64,000 bases of DNA from Syntrophobacteraceae bacterium (lineage in GTDB: Bacteria; Desulfobacterota; Syntrophobacteria; Syntrophobacterales; Syntrophobacteraceae), in contig PXBG01000074.1 of NCBI GenBank assembly GCA_003566995.1, forward strand, positions 1 to 64,000, given 5' to 3'. Below the pieces are notes generated by a model. That model was not told the origin of the DNA. It did no database searches and worked only from the letters and a program-made list of their open reading frames with translations. The position numbers and the translations under genes were made by a program. Every line of letters starts with the position of its first letter. Position 1 is the first letter of the stretch. This document shows positions 1 through 8,765 of the stretch, piece after piece.

Positions 1-391
1 CCGAGCAGCGACACCAGGGCAGTGGGGCTGAACAGGTTGGCCGGGGCGAAGATGGCGGCGGGCTGCAGGTTGTCGATCACCAGGATGCCCCAGCGGGCAA
101 AGAGGGCGTGGGCTCCTGAGGAGATCGCAGGAGTGCTGGTTCCGTCGAGGGCCAGGGTCGCGATGCGCGCACCCACGATCACGCCCCCCACCAGGGCGAG
201 GTTCCAGGCGGACGCCTTCCAGTCGTACTGAAAGTACTTCGCCTTCAGGGGCAAGGTCGCCGCGCAGATGTGCTGAAGGGACGACGAGATGCCAAACTGC
301 CTGTTGCCAGGATGAGCAGTATGGGGACCATCAGTCCCAGAAGCGGCCCGGTTACGTACCACGGCCACGTTTGCGACAGGAACTCAATCAT
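1..391 (-). pseudogene. YeeE/YedE-family transporter, N-terminal part, frameshifted and cut by the window edge
   Basis: The gene starts at 391 with a GAGGAG ribosome binding site seven bases upstream and encodes a membrane segment beginning MIEFLSQTWPWYVTGPLLG, typical of YeeE/YedE (DUF395, sulfur-compound transport) proteins. After about 27 codons the frame is lost near position 308. The continuation lies in another frame, beginning NRQFGISSSLQHICAA and then KAKYFQYDWKASAWNLALVGG up to base 1. Restoring one base (a G in the Leu-Gly-Asn-Arg stretch) rejoins the two parts. This is either a real inactivating deletion or a sequence error. The rest of the gene lies outside the window. It follows the aspartoacylase gene on the same strand, 129 bases downstream. 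The family call is from remembered motifs. Confidence 0.75.
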
Positions 392-520
392 GGCAAAACT
401 CCTCTTCGCGCCCTCAAAAACCGGGCAAAAGGTGCACTTTTCCATTCCCAGAATTGGTCCACTTTCATATTCCTATTGACAGAAGCCTCTTACGCCGAAA
501 TGTGGCTTGGGAGCGATCGT

Positions 521-1423
521 TCAGGCATCTGCCGCATCTGCACCCGGCACACTCAGGGTCTCCTTCGTCGTAAGTACCATCGCGAGCTGTTCCCGATAGT
601 ATGCGGCCTCGTTTATGAAAACGGGATAGACGATTCGAGCCCCCTCGTAAGACAACAGGGACCCATCAAGGCACCTGAACAGTGGATCTCCAGGATTCAG
701 TGGCTCGTAATCACGGCCCTGCAACGATTCGTGAATCATGGCCGCTAAATATCCTTCTTCCATTGGATATTTGAGCCTCTGGTGCATCTTGAACACGGTC
801 AGTTCCTTTGGCAGGTCCAGCTGCAACCCAGAGTTGTGGTTGTGTGCGAAATCCAACGCACTCAGGACTACCCGCCGCGTCAGTTCGAATATGTCATAAC
901 GAAGGACGCCCTGCGGTATGGGGCCCGTCTCCACCCCGAGACTTCGGGACACAAGAGAGCCAAGAAACGGCGGGTCACCATCCCCAGAGGGGATGTAGTG
1001 GATGCGTGTTTCGGGAATCTTTCCCTGAATGTACGCAGCCAGCCTGATACTGAACACATCGTCCCCTGTCAATACCAGCATCGCTCCGCAGTTGCTGGTC
1101 GAGGTGTGAATGTCAATCACGAAGTCATACTTGGAAGAACCCTTCGGACCAATTTCGTAGTTCAGGACGCTGGCCCTGGCAGCTTCATATGAAGGCGAAT
1201 CTCTGCTCTGCAAGGAATCCCCGGCAAAGCAACGGTTAAGATCCTCGTCCACAAATCGTCTGTTCTCCTTGAACGCCTTCGGGTTCCCAAGACAGAGACG
1301 TGTGCTGAAGCTTGGACGCTTGATTTCTTCAGGGCGGAGCTGCCAGCGCCGGAGGAGGTATGGACCTGTGACCTCATTGCCGTGCGTCCCGCCAACAATT
1401 GCGACGTTTTTGATGTGACTCAT
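521..1423 (-). CDS. aspartoacylase (acylase II family)
   Basis: Zinc hydrolase of the AstE/AspA family, expected to deacetylate N-acyl-aspartate or related acylated amino acids in the cytoplasm. The 300-residue protein carries the zinc motif GGTHGNE (His14, Glu17), the substrate-binding NPKAFKENRRFVDEDLNR block with the Asn-Arg-Arg signature, a third metal ligand in VIDIHTSTSNCG, VETGP with the likely catalytic Glu, and VYPVFINEAAYY near the C-terminus as in animal aspartoacylases. The frame is open for 31 more codons upstream, but ATG 1423 has a GGAGAG site and begins directly at the conserved strand MSHIKNVAIVGG. It lies 65 bases downstream of an AEC permease on the same strand, which suggests an uptake-plus-hydrolysis pair. 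Confidence 0.9.
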   Translation of the reverse strand: MSHIKNVAIVGGTHGNEVTGPYLLRRWQLRPEEIKRPSFSTRLCLGNPKAFKENRRFVDEDLNRCFAGDSLQSRDSPSYEAARASVLNYEIGPKGSSKYDFVIDIHTSTSNCGAMLVLTGDDVFSIRLAAYIQGKIPETRIHYIPSGDGDPPFLGSLVSRSLGVETGPIPQGVLRYDIFELTRRVVLSALDFAHNHNSGLQLDLPKELTVFKMHQRLKYPMEEGYLAAMIHESLQGRDYEPLNPGDPLFRCLDGSLLSYEGARIVYPVFINEAAYYREQLAMVLTTKETLSVPGADAADA

Positions 1424-1488
1424 GCGTGGCTCTCTCCGAATCCGGTGGGTGTCAAGGGGGCAGATTGAGGCCCCAATGCTCCGTCCGA

Positions 1489-2496
1489 TCAAAGCCCGAT
1501 GACCCTGACAAACCAAATGATCAGAGGCACCGTCACCACGCTGACGAGAGTGCTGACAAATATGGTTCCGGAAACCAGTGATACATCCTTTTCATATTTT
1601 TCCACAACGATCGAGCAGGTTACGGCAACAGGCATGGCCGCAATGATGACAACAATTGTCCTAATATATGAAGCCATCGTTATACCGATCATCTCAGCCA
1701 TCCACAGAACCAGGATGACGCAGGCGGGAACCGCAATCAATCGAATGGCCGCAATGGCGATTATATGCGCGTTCCATGCCTTACGGGCCCCTGTGCCGGC
1801 GAGAAATGACCCGGTGATGATCATCGATAAGGGCACGGTCGCTTCACCGAGAAATGCCATGGCCTGGACGAGAATGCTCGAGACGGCAAGTGCCGGGCCC
1901 ACATTGATTATATCGAGTTCTTCAAGGGTTCGAGTCCATGGGAACAGTAAGGCGACAAAAACGCCCAGAAGTGTTGCCAGAAGCCCCGGATTCATTGCCA
2001 GCTTCCAGAGTGTGGCCAGACTGGGCCTGCCTCCCTTTACGATCCAAATGCCGATGCTCCAAAATATCAAAAGCGCTCCCACATTGAAAAGGAGAACCGC
2101 CCTTTCCCCATCGTCGCCATACAAGGCGATGGCGATGGGCAGGGGAATAAAGAGCCAATTTGGTGTGCCAATGGTAAAAACAATTGACCCGTAGTGGCTA
2201 TACTCCCTGTGCCTCGTCAGAAGAGGCAAGGCCAAATAGCCGATTGCGAATCCCAAAAGGATGGTACAAAAACTGATCACGGGCAGGTGCCAGTGGGTGG
2301 CCAGTCTCTCTGCGTCCACGTTTCGCAGCATCGATGTGAAAACCAGGGCCGGAAACGCCACATCAACGACAAAATGGCTCAATTTCTCCGTGGAGTGCCG
2401 GTCGAGCAGTCCGATCCTTCTAACGAACAAGCCAATCAGGATCACAAGGACCAGCATGACAATGGTTTCAACGACACGGACCACTTCATCAGTCAT
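1489..2496 (-). CDS. AEC family transporter (auxin efflux carrier / malonate permease type)
   Basis: Inner-membrane carrier of about 335 residues with roughly ten hydrophobic segments in two halves, typical of the AEC family of organic-anion or amino-acid-derivative transporters. The first helix region (VVRVVETIVMLVLVILIGLF) and the loop GLLDRHSTEKLSHFVVDVAFPALVF match the family start, where a conserved region of the kind LSxLVxxxxxPAL occurs. ATG 2496 is preferred over 2517 because a GAGGAG site sits seven bases before it. Aspartoacylase follows at 1423, so an N-acylated amino acid is a reasonable substrate guess. This is context only, since AEC sequences do not reveal the substrate. Confidence 0.85.
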   Translation of the reverse strand: MTDEVVRVVETIVMLVLVILIGLFVRRIGLLDRHSTEKLSHFVVDVAFPALVFTSMLRNVDAERLATHWHLPVISFCTILLGFAIGYLALPLLTRHREYSHYGSIVFTIGTPNWLFIPLPIAIALYGDDGERAVLLFNVGALLIFWSIGIWIVKGGRPSLATLWKLAMNPGLLATLLGVFVALLFPWTRTLEELDIINVGPALAVSSILVQAMAFLGEATVPLSMIITGSFLAGTGARKAWNAHIIAIAAIRLIAVPACVILVLWMAEMIGITMASYIRTIVVIIAAMPVAVTCSIVVEKYEKDVSLVSGTIFVSTLVSVVTVPLIIWFVRVIGL

Positions 2497-2520
2497 GAGG
2501 AATCTCCTCAGTTCCAAATC

Positions 2521-2558
2521 GAATTCCGATCCCTGCCTTTGCGGGGATGACGGGGCAG
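2521..2558 (-). repeat. REP-like GC-rich palindromic element, copy 1
   Basis: Read on the minus strand it contains CCCCGTCATCCCCGC, then AAAGGCAGGGATCGGAATTC. A GC-rich arm and a complementary arm flank a short AAAG loop. This is the widespread 'VIPAKAGI' type of intergenic repeat, named for its translation. Related copies lie at about 14251-14283 and 27437-27466. It lies just upstream of the AEC gene. Confidence 0.6.
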
Positions 2559-2716
2559 AACATGACAGCGGATTTTACCGCCCGTCCAGTGGCGCAGGGA
2601 CATCGCACTGGCGAGATCGCCATCTTTGGAGTCACGAAATGCTTTTGATACTCTGAGTCCACTTGCTTATCAGTTTTTTGGGAATGACCGGTCTTGACCA
2701 AGATTGACTGTTGTAT

Positions 2717-3784
2717 TTACAGGTGACTTGCAAGCGACTTAGCAAGCTTCAAGAGAATATCTTTGTCATTTAAACCTAGGATAAAACGTTGGGGTATGCT
2801 GCTTAAGCCAACTTGAGCACCGATCAGTGCACCGGTTAACATGGCCCTCACCTGGTTTTGCCCTCCGCCATTGAGTGCATGCAAGACCCCCGACTCGAAG
2901 TCATCTTTAAAACGTGCGGCCAGATAATAGGCCGCCGGCAGCATATGGTAGATGGCGCATGGCATACCGTAAACAATCGAGACTTTCCAAGCCGGTTCAA
3001 TACGAATGTCTTGATCCTGTGCTGCCCTTGCCATATAACTCGGCGACAGCAAAGCGTCCGGGGATGCAAATAAGCCCTCCTCCGATGAAACATCCCTCCC
3101 CACCATGACAGTGCCAAGGTTTTCAGAGGTTACTGCAAAGAATGGCAACTCTTTACTGTGGACCTTTTTCATCAATTTTCCGCTTAAAGTTTCATCAAGT
3201 TTCTCCCCGTTGATCAAACTTGCAAGGACAATGTTGAACGCAACAGAAAGCGATCCTGTAATATTCTCACTCTGGGTAATTGCCGTATTCTCAGCAATTT
3301 TATAACTTAATGTTCTTAAATCATCGCTATAGTAAATAGCTGTAGGAATATTCCTTTCTAAGGATTCTGTAGTATCACTGATACTTGATACGTTGTCCCA
3401 ATCACGTTGATCAATAATGCGTGCTTTGTAAACATCACGCATCGTTTGACTTGTATAACCGCCCTTACCTCCCATGGGTTGGACATCAACATAGGGCAAG
3501 ATTTCTTCATCCATCATCTGACAGAATGTATCTATTTCATAGCCCTGATTTTTGACGATATATTCTGCCATTTTTTGGATAATCCAGCCTTGTTGAGACA
3601 GGTCACCTGCTTCCAGGCCGGCATGATAGCGTTCATCTTGAGGCTTGGTGTAATCGTCAATCCACGAGCCGTAATCCCTTCTAAGCTCCTCCAAATCATA
3701 ATACCAATGTGGACCAACTCCCAGTGCTTCACCAACCAAAGCTCCAATGAATGCCCCTTCAGCACGATCTTGTCTTCGATTCAT
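2717..3784 (-). CDS. ADP-ribosylglycohydrolase-fold protein lacking the usual metal-binding residues
   Basis: A 355-residue protein of the DraG/ARH family. The N-terminal DRAEGAFIGALVGEALG helix, the central all-helical body and the C-terminal Gly-rich segment followed by GALIGAQVGLSSIP are in family order and length. In active DraG/ARH enzymes two magnesium ions are held by a Thr-Asp-Asp motif near residue 60 and a GGDTDT-like motif near the C-terminus. Here these positions read AGDLSQQGW and LNGGGQNQVRAM, so most acidic ligands are gone. ATG 3784 has an AGAGGAG site. The gene is visibly richer in A and T than its neighbours, which suggests acquisition. No ADP-ribosyltransferase is adjacent. 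It may be a pseudoenzyme or bind a different ligand. Confidence 0.8.
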   Translation of the reverse strand: MNRRQDRAEGAFIGALVGEALGVGPHWYYDLEELRRDYGSWIDDYTKPQDERYHAGLEAGDLSQQGWIIQKMAEYIVKNQGYEIDTFCQMMDEEILPYVDVQPMGGKGGYTSQTMRDVYKARIIDQRDWDNVSSISDTTESLERNIPTAIYYSDDLRTLSYKIAENTAITQSENITGSLSVAFNIVLASLINGEKLDETLSGKLMKKVHSKELPFFAVTSENLGTVMVGRDVSSEEGLFASPDALLSPSYMARAAQDQDIRIEPAWKVSIVYGMPCAIYHMLPAAYYLAARFKDDFESGVLHALNGGGQNQVRAMLTGALIGAQVGLSSIPQRFILGLNDKDILLKLAKSLASHL

Positions 3785-3844
3785 CGACTCACTCCTCTTA
3801 GGATGTTCTTATGACGATGGGGGGACGCGAGGCCATAGCGCCTT

Positions 3845-6800
3845 TCAAAGAGCCTTTCGAATATAATATCCCATCCAATGTTTGAGGCCTCTTGGGGGCT
3901 GATACAACCGCTCCAGTTCCTGAATGTCTTCCACCCAGGTGGTCAGTCCCGACATGAAATAGTGATCGATGAGGGCAATGAGGCTCGCGTGCCCCGAGAC
4001 GATCACCGCCACTTCTCCGTCCATGAGGATCCCGCGGTAGCTCTGGTTTTGGGAACCGACCGTGAGATAGGAGATCATCCGAGACCTTTCTTCTTCGCTG
4101 AAGGATTCACGGAAAGAGTTCAAGAGCTCCATGAATTCTTCCTTCGCCTCCGCCGGGGCCTCACTTGCCTCCATCTGCCAGGGATCCTCCGCTTCCATGG
4201 CGGCCCGGTACCTGAGATAGCTTTTCATCACCTCGGCCCAGCCCGGATGGGCCATGATGCTTTGCAAAAAATGCGAAGCCAGAAAGTTGGTCTTCAAGTG
4301 CAGCTTGGGGTTTTCTTTCTCTCCCTGGCCGCCGCGGTGATTGGGCCTGGACCTCTGCGACTCCAGATCCCGCCGCACCTCGTCCATGGCTTCGCAGACC
4401 CTGTCATGGAAGGGAAAAACCTCCCTGAGAAAAGGATGGGCCCGGATCCCGTCCTGAAACTGGGCCAGCTTGGTGGCCACATCCCCCACGTGGGCTTTCC
4501 GGGTATAGCTTCCCACCTTGATCGCGCCGCCAACAGCCGCCAGTTCCTGGTGCAGGATGTTGCGAAGGATGATCAGCCTCTCGAAGAGCTCATAGGTTCT
4601 GGAGGCGACCACCTCGCTTTCGGGGTCCTCTTCGGGAGGCGGCCCAATCACGAGGACCCGGCATCCCCTCAGGGCCGCACCCACCAGCATTCCCCCCCAG
4701 AATGGCGAATTCCACAGGCCGTCGGGAACAACGATGGTGGAACCGGCGGGCATGAGGTTATAGAGGGCTGCTTTGACCACATTGACGTTTTTCGGGTGGA
4801 AGAATCCGGTCTCGTTGTGGACATCCATGATCCTTGCCTGCCAGCCTCTTTCCTTCAATGCACGCACCATCTCCTCATAGTCCGCCGGGATGGGCCGGGG
4901 GCGCAGGGGCTCCGGAATTTCACACTCTTTGAAGCCCTGCTGAAGCAGCACACGACAGGCGGCATCCTTGAGGGAGACCAGCACCGGGCCGCGCACCAGG
5001 ACGGACCGGTCCTCCCAGTCGGGGCCCGCGTAAAGCTCGCCGATTCCGAGCCCCCCATAGAGGGCTTCCCCACGGCCCGGATCCAGTTCCGTCACGTCGA
5101 AGAAAACGATCTTTCGGTGATCCCTCATGAGATTGTCCGGAGCAATGGGAAGACGGTCCATGATGCGCCTGCTGCGGAAGGAGAAATCGGAAGGATTGAT
5201 GACGTTCACATGGACCTTGATCTTTTCGGAGACCCAGTCCTCCCCCCAGCGCCGCTTCTCTTCCTGAAGGCGCGGGGAAGCCTCCACTGCGGAGCGAAGG
5301 GCCTGCTGGGCGACGCGGACTTCCCTTTCCCACCTCTCGTGGCCGGGGGGCAGCCGAAGTTCGTGATCCAGGGGGTTTTGGAGCAGGTCGAGCCAGAGCC
5401 TTCCACGGTTCCTGTCAAAGTAGAACTGATCTATGAGGATGATATAGAGCGGGAAACGGCCGGTCTTGTCGTAATCCCGGACTCGTCGCGTCATGGCGTC
5501 CAGGTATCCCTCGATCGTTTGGCGATATCCGATGAAATCAGGATCGCCCTCAGGAGTCAGGCCCCGGTAATCATGAATCCAAAGCACGTGGTAGTCCTCA
5601 GCCTGGTGGATGGTCCGTGACGTCTCCGCATGAAACCGTTCGTTGACCACATACATGACCTCGTTTCCCTCTGCGAAGGAGTCATGGACAACCCGTTCCA
5701 CAAGGGCGTCCATTTTCTCCCGGGAGTCGTACTCCTCAGGCTTCAGGCCGTAATGCAGGGGAATCCACACGAGGCGCGAATCTCCCCATGCCCTTCGGGA
5801 GGCCTCACGGTTTTCCTCGATGATCCCCATCAGACGCTGGAAGACGTAAAGGAGGTCACGCTTCTGGGGTTCGGCAAGGGCTGTTTCCCCATCCAACCAT
5901 GATCGAAAGCGCTTCATGGCCCCAACCCCGTATCCCGCCAAAGAATCGTTTTTCTTGTGCATGCCCAGAAGACGGTTATAGGGGGCAATGATCCCGTCGA
6001 AGAGGGATTTGCGCACCTGCGCAGCCATATGATCCACCTGGCTGCAGGACGGATCCGGATAGCCGCCGGGGTCCAGGGCAAGAGCTACGGCTTCCCTCAT
6101 GGCACGGTGGTAGACCAAAAGCTCCCCATGGAAAGTGCGCCCCTCGGGGTAGAGTTCATCCACCTGGTTCATGTGCTCTTTCATGGAGACCACCTGCCGC
6201 CGGAAACCTGCCTGCTTGTCCCTTCCGACGGAGGGGGCCTGATCGAAGAAGGGGGTGGTGTACCGGTTGATCCAGTGAGCGGCGTGTGCAGCGCGATGGA
6301 GAGCGAGTTCCATGGCTGTTGCCGCCCGAGGGTTATCAGGGATGGCGACCGGGTCCATTTCCCCCGACTCGGGGAGAGTGATCCGGGTTTCCCTGGGGCG
6401 GGTCTTCCCCAGGTGTGGCGCGCCGAAGGGAATGCTCAATCCCGCGGAAAAAGAGTGATCTCTTCCAGGGATCCAATCGATGCGAAAGGTGTCTCCCCTT
6501 CCCAGAAGACCTCCGCGCCTCAGGGGGAAATTGAGGGAACAGATGAAGTCCGGGCGGCTGTGCCTGAAGGAATGATCAAGCCCCAGTTGAAGGAACAAGC
6601 CCCTGAAAGCCCCAAGCAATCTCACGCCGGAATCCAACTCGCCGTCCACGCCGCCGAGGTATCCCTCTCCCACCAGGCCAAAGCCGTAGTTGGGATTGGA
6701 GATGTGGCGGAAAACCCCCCCTTGGATATGCCCCCCCACGTGGCGATGTCCATCCGTACGGTCATAGGAGACCATGGGTCCGAAGTGGAACTCATACTTG

Positions 6801-6997
6801 GACGGGATCCCCATGGACCGCACGCCCGCTGGCTCTGAAGCATTGCTTCCGGGGCTGTCCGGTGACATTGCTGCCCTTTGACCGGCTTCGGCATAGGTTG
6901 CCCTTTCAAAATGAGGATTCAACGGCCCCGGTCTTTGGTGCGAATGACATGCTGACAACAAAAAGACCACCAGGAGCAAGGAAAAATTTCGGCTCAC
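3845..6997 (-). CDS. large outer-membrane-type lipoprotein of the phospholipase D superfamily
   Basis: A 1050-residue exported lipoprotein. The start shows a short basic region, a hydrophobic stretch and the lipobox LLSAC (Cys17). Residues about 60-195 are rich in Gly and aromatic residues and alternate like beta strands, as in a small barrel or sandwich. The C-terminal half is PLD-like. An intact HxKxxxxD motif (DHRKIVFFDV) lies near residue 626, followed by GGLGIGELYAGP and WEDRSVLVRGP as in cardiolipin synthase/PLD proteins. The second half has HLK near residue 900 and GSQNQSYRG near residue 981, but lacks the Asp four residues after the Lys. It may act on phospholipids or phosphodiesters at the outer membrane. 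The catalytic role is uncertain because the second HKD is degenerate. It appears to be a single-gene unit. Confidence 0.7.
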   Translation of the reverse strand: MSRNFSLLLVVFLLSACHSHQRPGPLNPHFERATYAEAGQRAAMSPDSPGSNASEPAGVRSMGIPSKYEFHFGPMVSYDRTDGHRHVGGHIQGGVFRHISNPNYGFGLVGEGYLGGVDGELDSGVRLLGAFRGLFLQLGLDHSFRHSRPDFICSLNFPLRRGGLLGRGDTFRIDWIPGRDHSFSAGLSIPFGAPHLGKTRPRETRITLPESGEMDPVAIPDNPRAATAMELALHRAAHAAHWINRYTTPFFDQAPSVGRDKQAGFRRQVVSMKEHMNQVDELYPEGRTFHGELLVYHRAMREAVALALDPGGYPDPSCSQVDHMAAQVRKSLFDGIIAPYNRLLGMHKKNDSLAGYGVGAMKRFRSWLDGETALAEPQKRDLLYVFQRLMGIIEENREASRRAWGDSRLVWIPLHYGLKPEEYDSREKMDALVERVVHDSFAEGNEVMYVVNERFHAETSRTIHQAEDYHVLWIHDYRGLTPEGDPDFIGYRQTIEGYLDAMTRRVRDYDKTGRFPLYIILIDQFYFDRNRGRLWLDLLQNPLDHELRLPPGHERWEREVRVAQQALRSAVEASPRLQEEKRRWGEDWVSEKIKVHVNVINPSDFSFRSRRIMDRLPIAPDNLMRDHRKIVFFDVTELDPGRGEALYGGLGIGELYAGPDWEDRSVLVRGPVLVSLKDAACRVLLQQGFKECEIPEPLRPRPIPADYEEMVRALKERGWQARIMDVHNETGFFHPKNVNVVKAALYNLMPAGSTIVVPDGLWNSPFWGGMLVGAALRGCRVLVIGPPPEEDPESEVVASRTYELFERLIILRNILHQELAAVGGAIKVGSYTRKAHVGDVATKLAQFQDGIRAHPFLREVFPFHDRVCEAMDEVRRDLESQRSRPNHRGGQGEKENPKLHLKTNFLASHFLQSIMAHPGWAEVMKSYLRYRAAMEAEDPWQMEASEAPAEAKEEFMELLNSFRESFSEEERSRMISYLTVGSQNQSYRGILMDGEVAVIVSGHASLIALIDHYFMSGLTTWVEDIQELERLYQPPRGLKHWMGYYIRKAL

Positions 6998-7518
6998 GGA
7001 TCAGGATCTCCCACATGAACTGTGTAGCTGGGTGCGTTACATCCTCCACATCTGCTTTGTGCAAACGGGCGTCGACCATGTGCCGGGCACCGCCTGACCA
7101 GGCAAGGACGTGACCAGCAAAACTCCAAGCCTGACCTTGAAATCGGCACATGAATTCAGGGCCAGCCAGGTGCCTCTCTTCGCCCTCTCATGCCCCAACA
7201 TGAGCGATCTTTTTTTGTGTGAAACTATGTGTGAGAATTCTCCCCTTGTGTTAACCTAGCTTTGGTCTGGATGGATTTTGGCACCGAGCTTTCCCTGGAA
7301 GCAGATCCCGCAAATGCCCGAAGCCATAGGGAACTTCCTGATCCATTTTCAAGAAGGGGCAAAAGGATGACACGTGTAACATTCTCATTCCTTTGAGTCC
7401 GCCATGATTCAGACAGTGTGAGGGCTGCGCCCCTCCACAGCCATGGCCACACAGAGGAAAGGCAATCCTGCTTCCCGCAGACAAACGGAAAATCACGCAA
7501 ATCCAAGAGGAGGATGTC
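6998..7518. other. intergenic region, no gene recognised
   Basis: A 520-base stretch between the divergent PLD-family lipoprotein and a small membrane protein. The open frames here have no recognisable protein content and mostly overlap other genes. It presumably carries both promoters, but I could not pick convincing -35/-10 pairs. I see no repeat or RNA gene. Confidence 0.5.
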
Positions 7519-7905
7519 TTGACCGAGACCCAAACCCAACAGGTCGAAATGGGGCCGCCTTCCCAGAAGCTCGAGTCCCTCAAAACTCTCACCGCAGTCA
7601 TCTACGGTTTGCATGCCGCGTCTTTTTTTGTGGGCATCACAATGCTGATCGCCATCATCCTGAACTACGTGAAGCGCGATGAAGTGCAGGGAACCTGGCT
7701 GGAAAGCCATTTCCGCTGGCAAATACGAACGTTCTGGTTTTCGCTCCTCTGGTTCACGGTGAGCATGCTCGCCCTTTTCGCTTATGTGGGGATATTGGGT
7801 TTTGCGGCGACTGCAATCTGGTTCTGCTACCGCATCGTCAAAGGATGGCTGGCCCTCATGGACAGGCGACCCATGTACGAAGACCGACCACCCATCGGAG
7901 CCTAG
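7519..7905 (+). CDS. DUF4870-like small inner-membrane protein
   Basis: A 128-residue protein with three hydrophobic segments (about residues 28-52, 70-95 and 96-110). Between the first two lies the motif RDEVQGTWLESHFRWQIRTF, which is typical of small bacterial membrane proteins of the DUF4870/TIGR-type 'membrane protein' group. The start is TTG 7519, chosen because an AGAGGAGG ribosome binding site sits five to six bases upstream. No function is established for the family. It stands alone and converges with the next gene on the opposite strand. Confidence 0.7.
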   Translation: MTETQTQQVEMGPPSQKLESLKTLTAVIYGLHAASFFVGITMLIAIILNYVKRDEVQGTWLESHFRWQIRTFWFSLLWFTVSMLALFAYVGILGFAATAIWFCYRIVKGWLALMDRRPMYEDRPPIGA

Positions 7906-8175
7906 AGGGAGGTTGCTGATCCCTTGCCCGGGGAAATGAACGGTCCCCCGGTGGCTGGAACCCGTCCCGCCCCTGGTGTGTGTTGGCCTGCGGTTTCATG
8001 GGACACACATAAGGGAGTGAACTGCGGACAGACAATTAGCCAGGAAAGGGAATCAGGCACGGACCTGAACCGGGGCCAGGCCATCAAAGGCACCCCTTGA
8101 TCATGACAGGAACGGGCCCCGCCACGGAAGCCGGAAACAAAAGGAGGAGCAGGACTCCCAGCGTCCGGGATGGCC

Positions 8176-8550
8176 TTATGATTTTTCCTCCTGATTGTCC
8201 GGCTCCTCTCCAGCCGCGGCCAGGGTGTAAGCCTCGAATTCTTTGCGCCACTTCCTTGGCCACTCCAGATTGTCCACCGGATATTCGGCTTTTTCCCCCC
8301 GCAAAAGGGCTTCCTCAGCCATTCTGAACTCTTTGGCCTCCTGGGCCAGACGCTGCAGTTTCATACGATAAAGTTCATCCTTTTCCATGGGAATGGTTTC
8401 TTCTGCGTAGGCTTCTATGGTGAGCAGGTGCTTTCTCACACACATCTCCGATTCCGTGGCACAGGGGCACGACGGATCCGCCTGGTGTTCCTGAAGCAGG
8501 AGCAGTTCCTTGATGAGACTTTCATACTGCCATTTGAGGATGGGCTTCAT
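8176..8550 (-). CDS. conserved hypothetical protein with Cys motif
   Basis: A 124-residue mostly helical, charged protein. A short Cys-containing loop (SCPCATESEMC, residues about 30-40) is followed by VRKHLLTIEAYAEETI. This Cys-x-Cys ... Cys-x-x-KHL pattern looks like a small metal-binding helical unit. The frame is open for 20 more codons upstream, but ATG 8550 has an AAAGGCGG site and begins MKPILKWQYESLIKEL, a natural helix start. I do not recognise a named family and do not propose a function. The trkA gene lies 215 bases further along the strand. Confidence 0.6.
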   Translation of the reverse strand: MKPILKWQYESLIKELLLLQEHQADPSCPCATESEMCVRKHLLTIEAYAEETIPMEKDELYRMKLQRLAQEAKEFRMAEEALLRGEKAEYPVDNLEWPRKWRKEFEAYTLAAAGEEPDNQEEKS

Positions 8551-8765
8551 TTCAATCCGCCTTTCTGACGTTTTTTTTCTGATTGACCGAGTCTGAACAT
8601 AGAACTTCACCCTTTTGCCGGTCTGCGCCGCAGCTGAACAGCAATAAGGACAACACTTCAGTGTTCATGGGGGTTAGGGTCTGTTTCAACCAGAGCGCCC
8701 GCCCCTCGTTTTTAAATTCTAAACATTCGATCCCGCTCATTCAAAAGTCACTTGAACACAAACTT

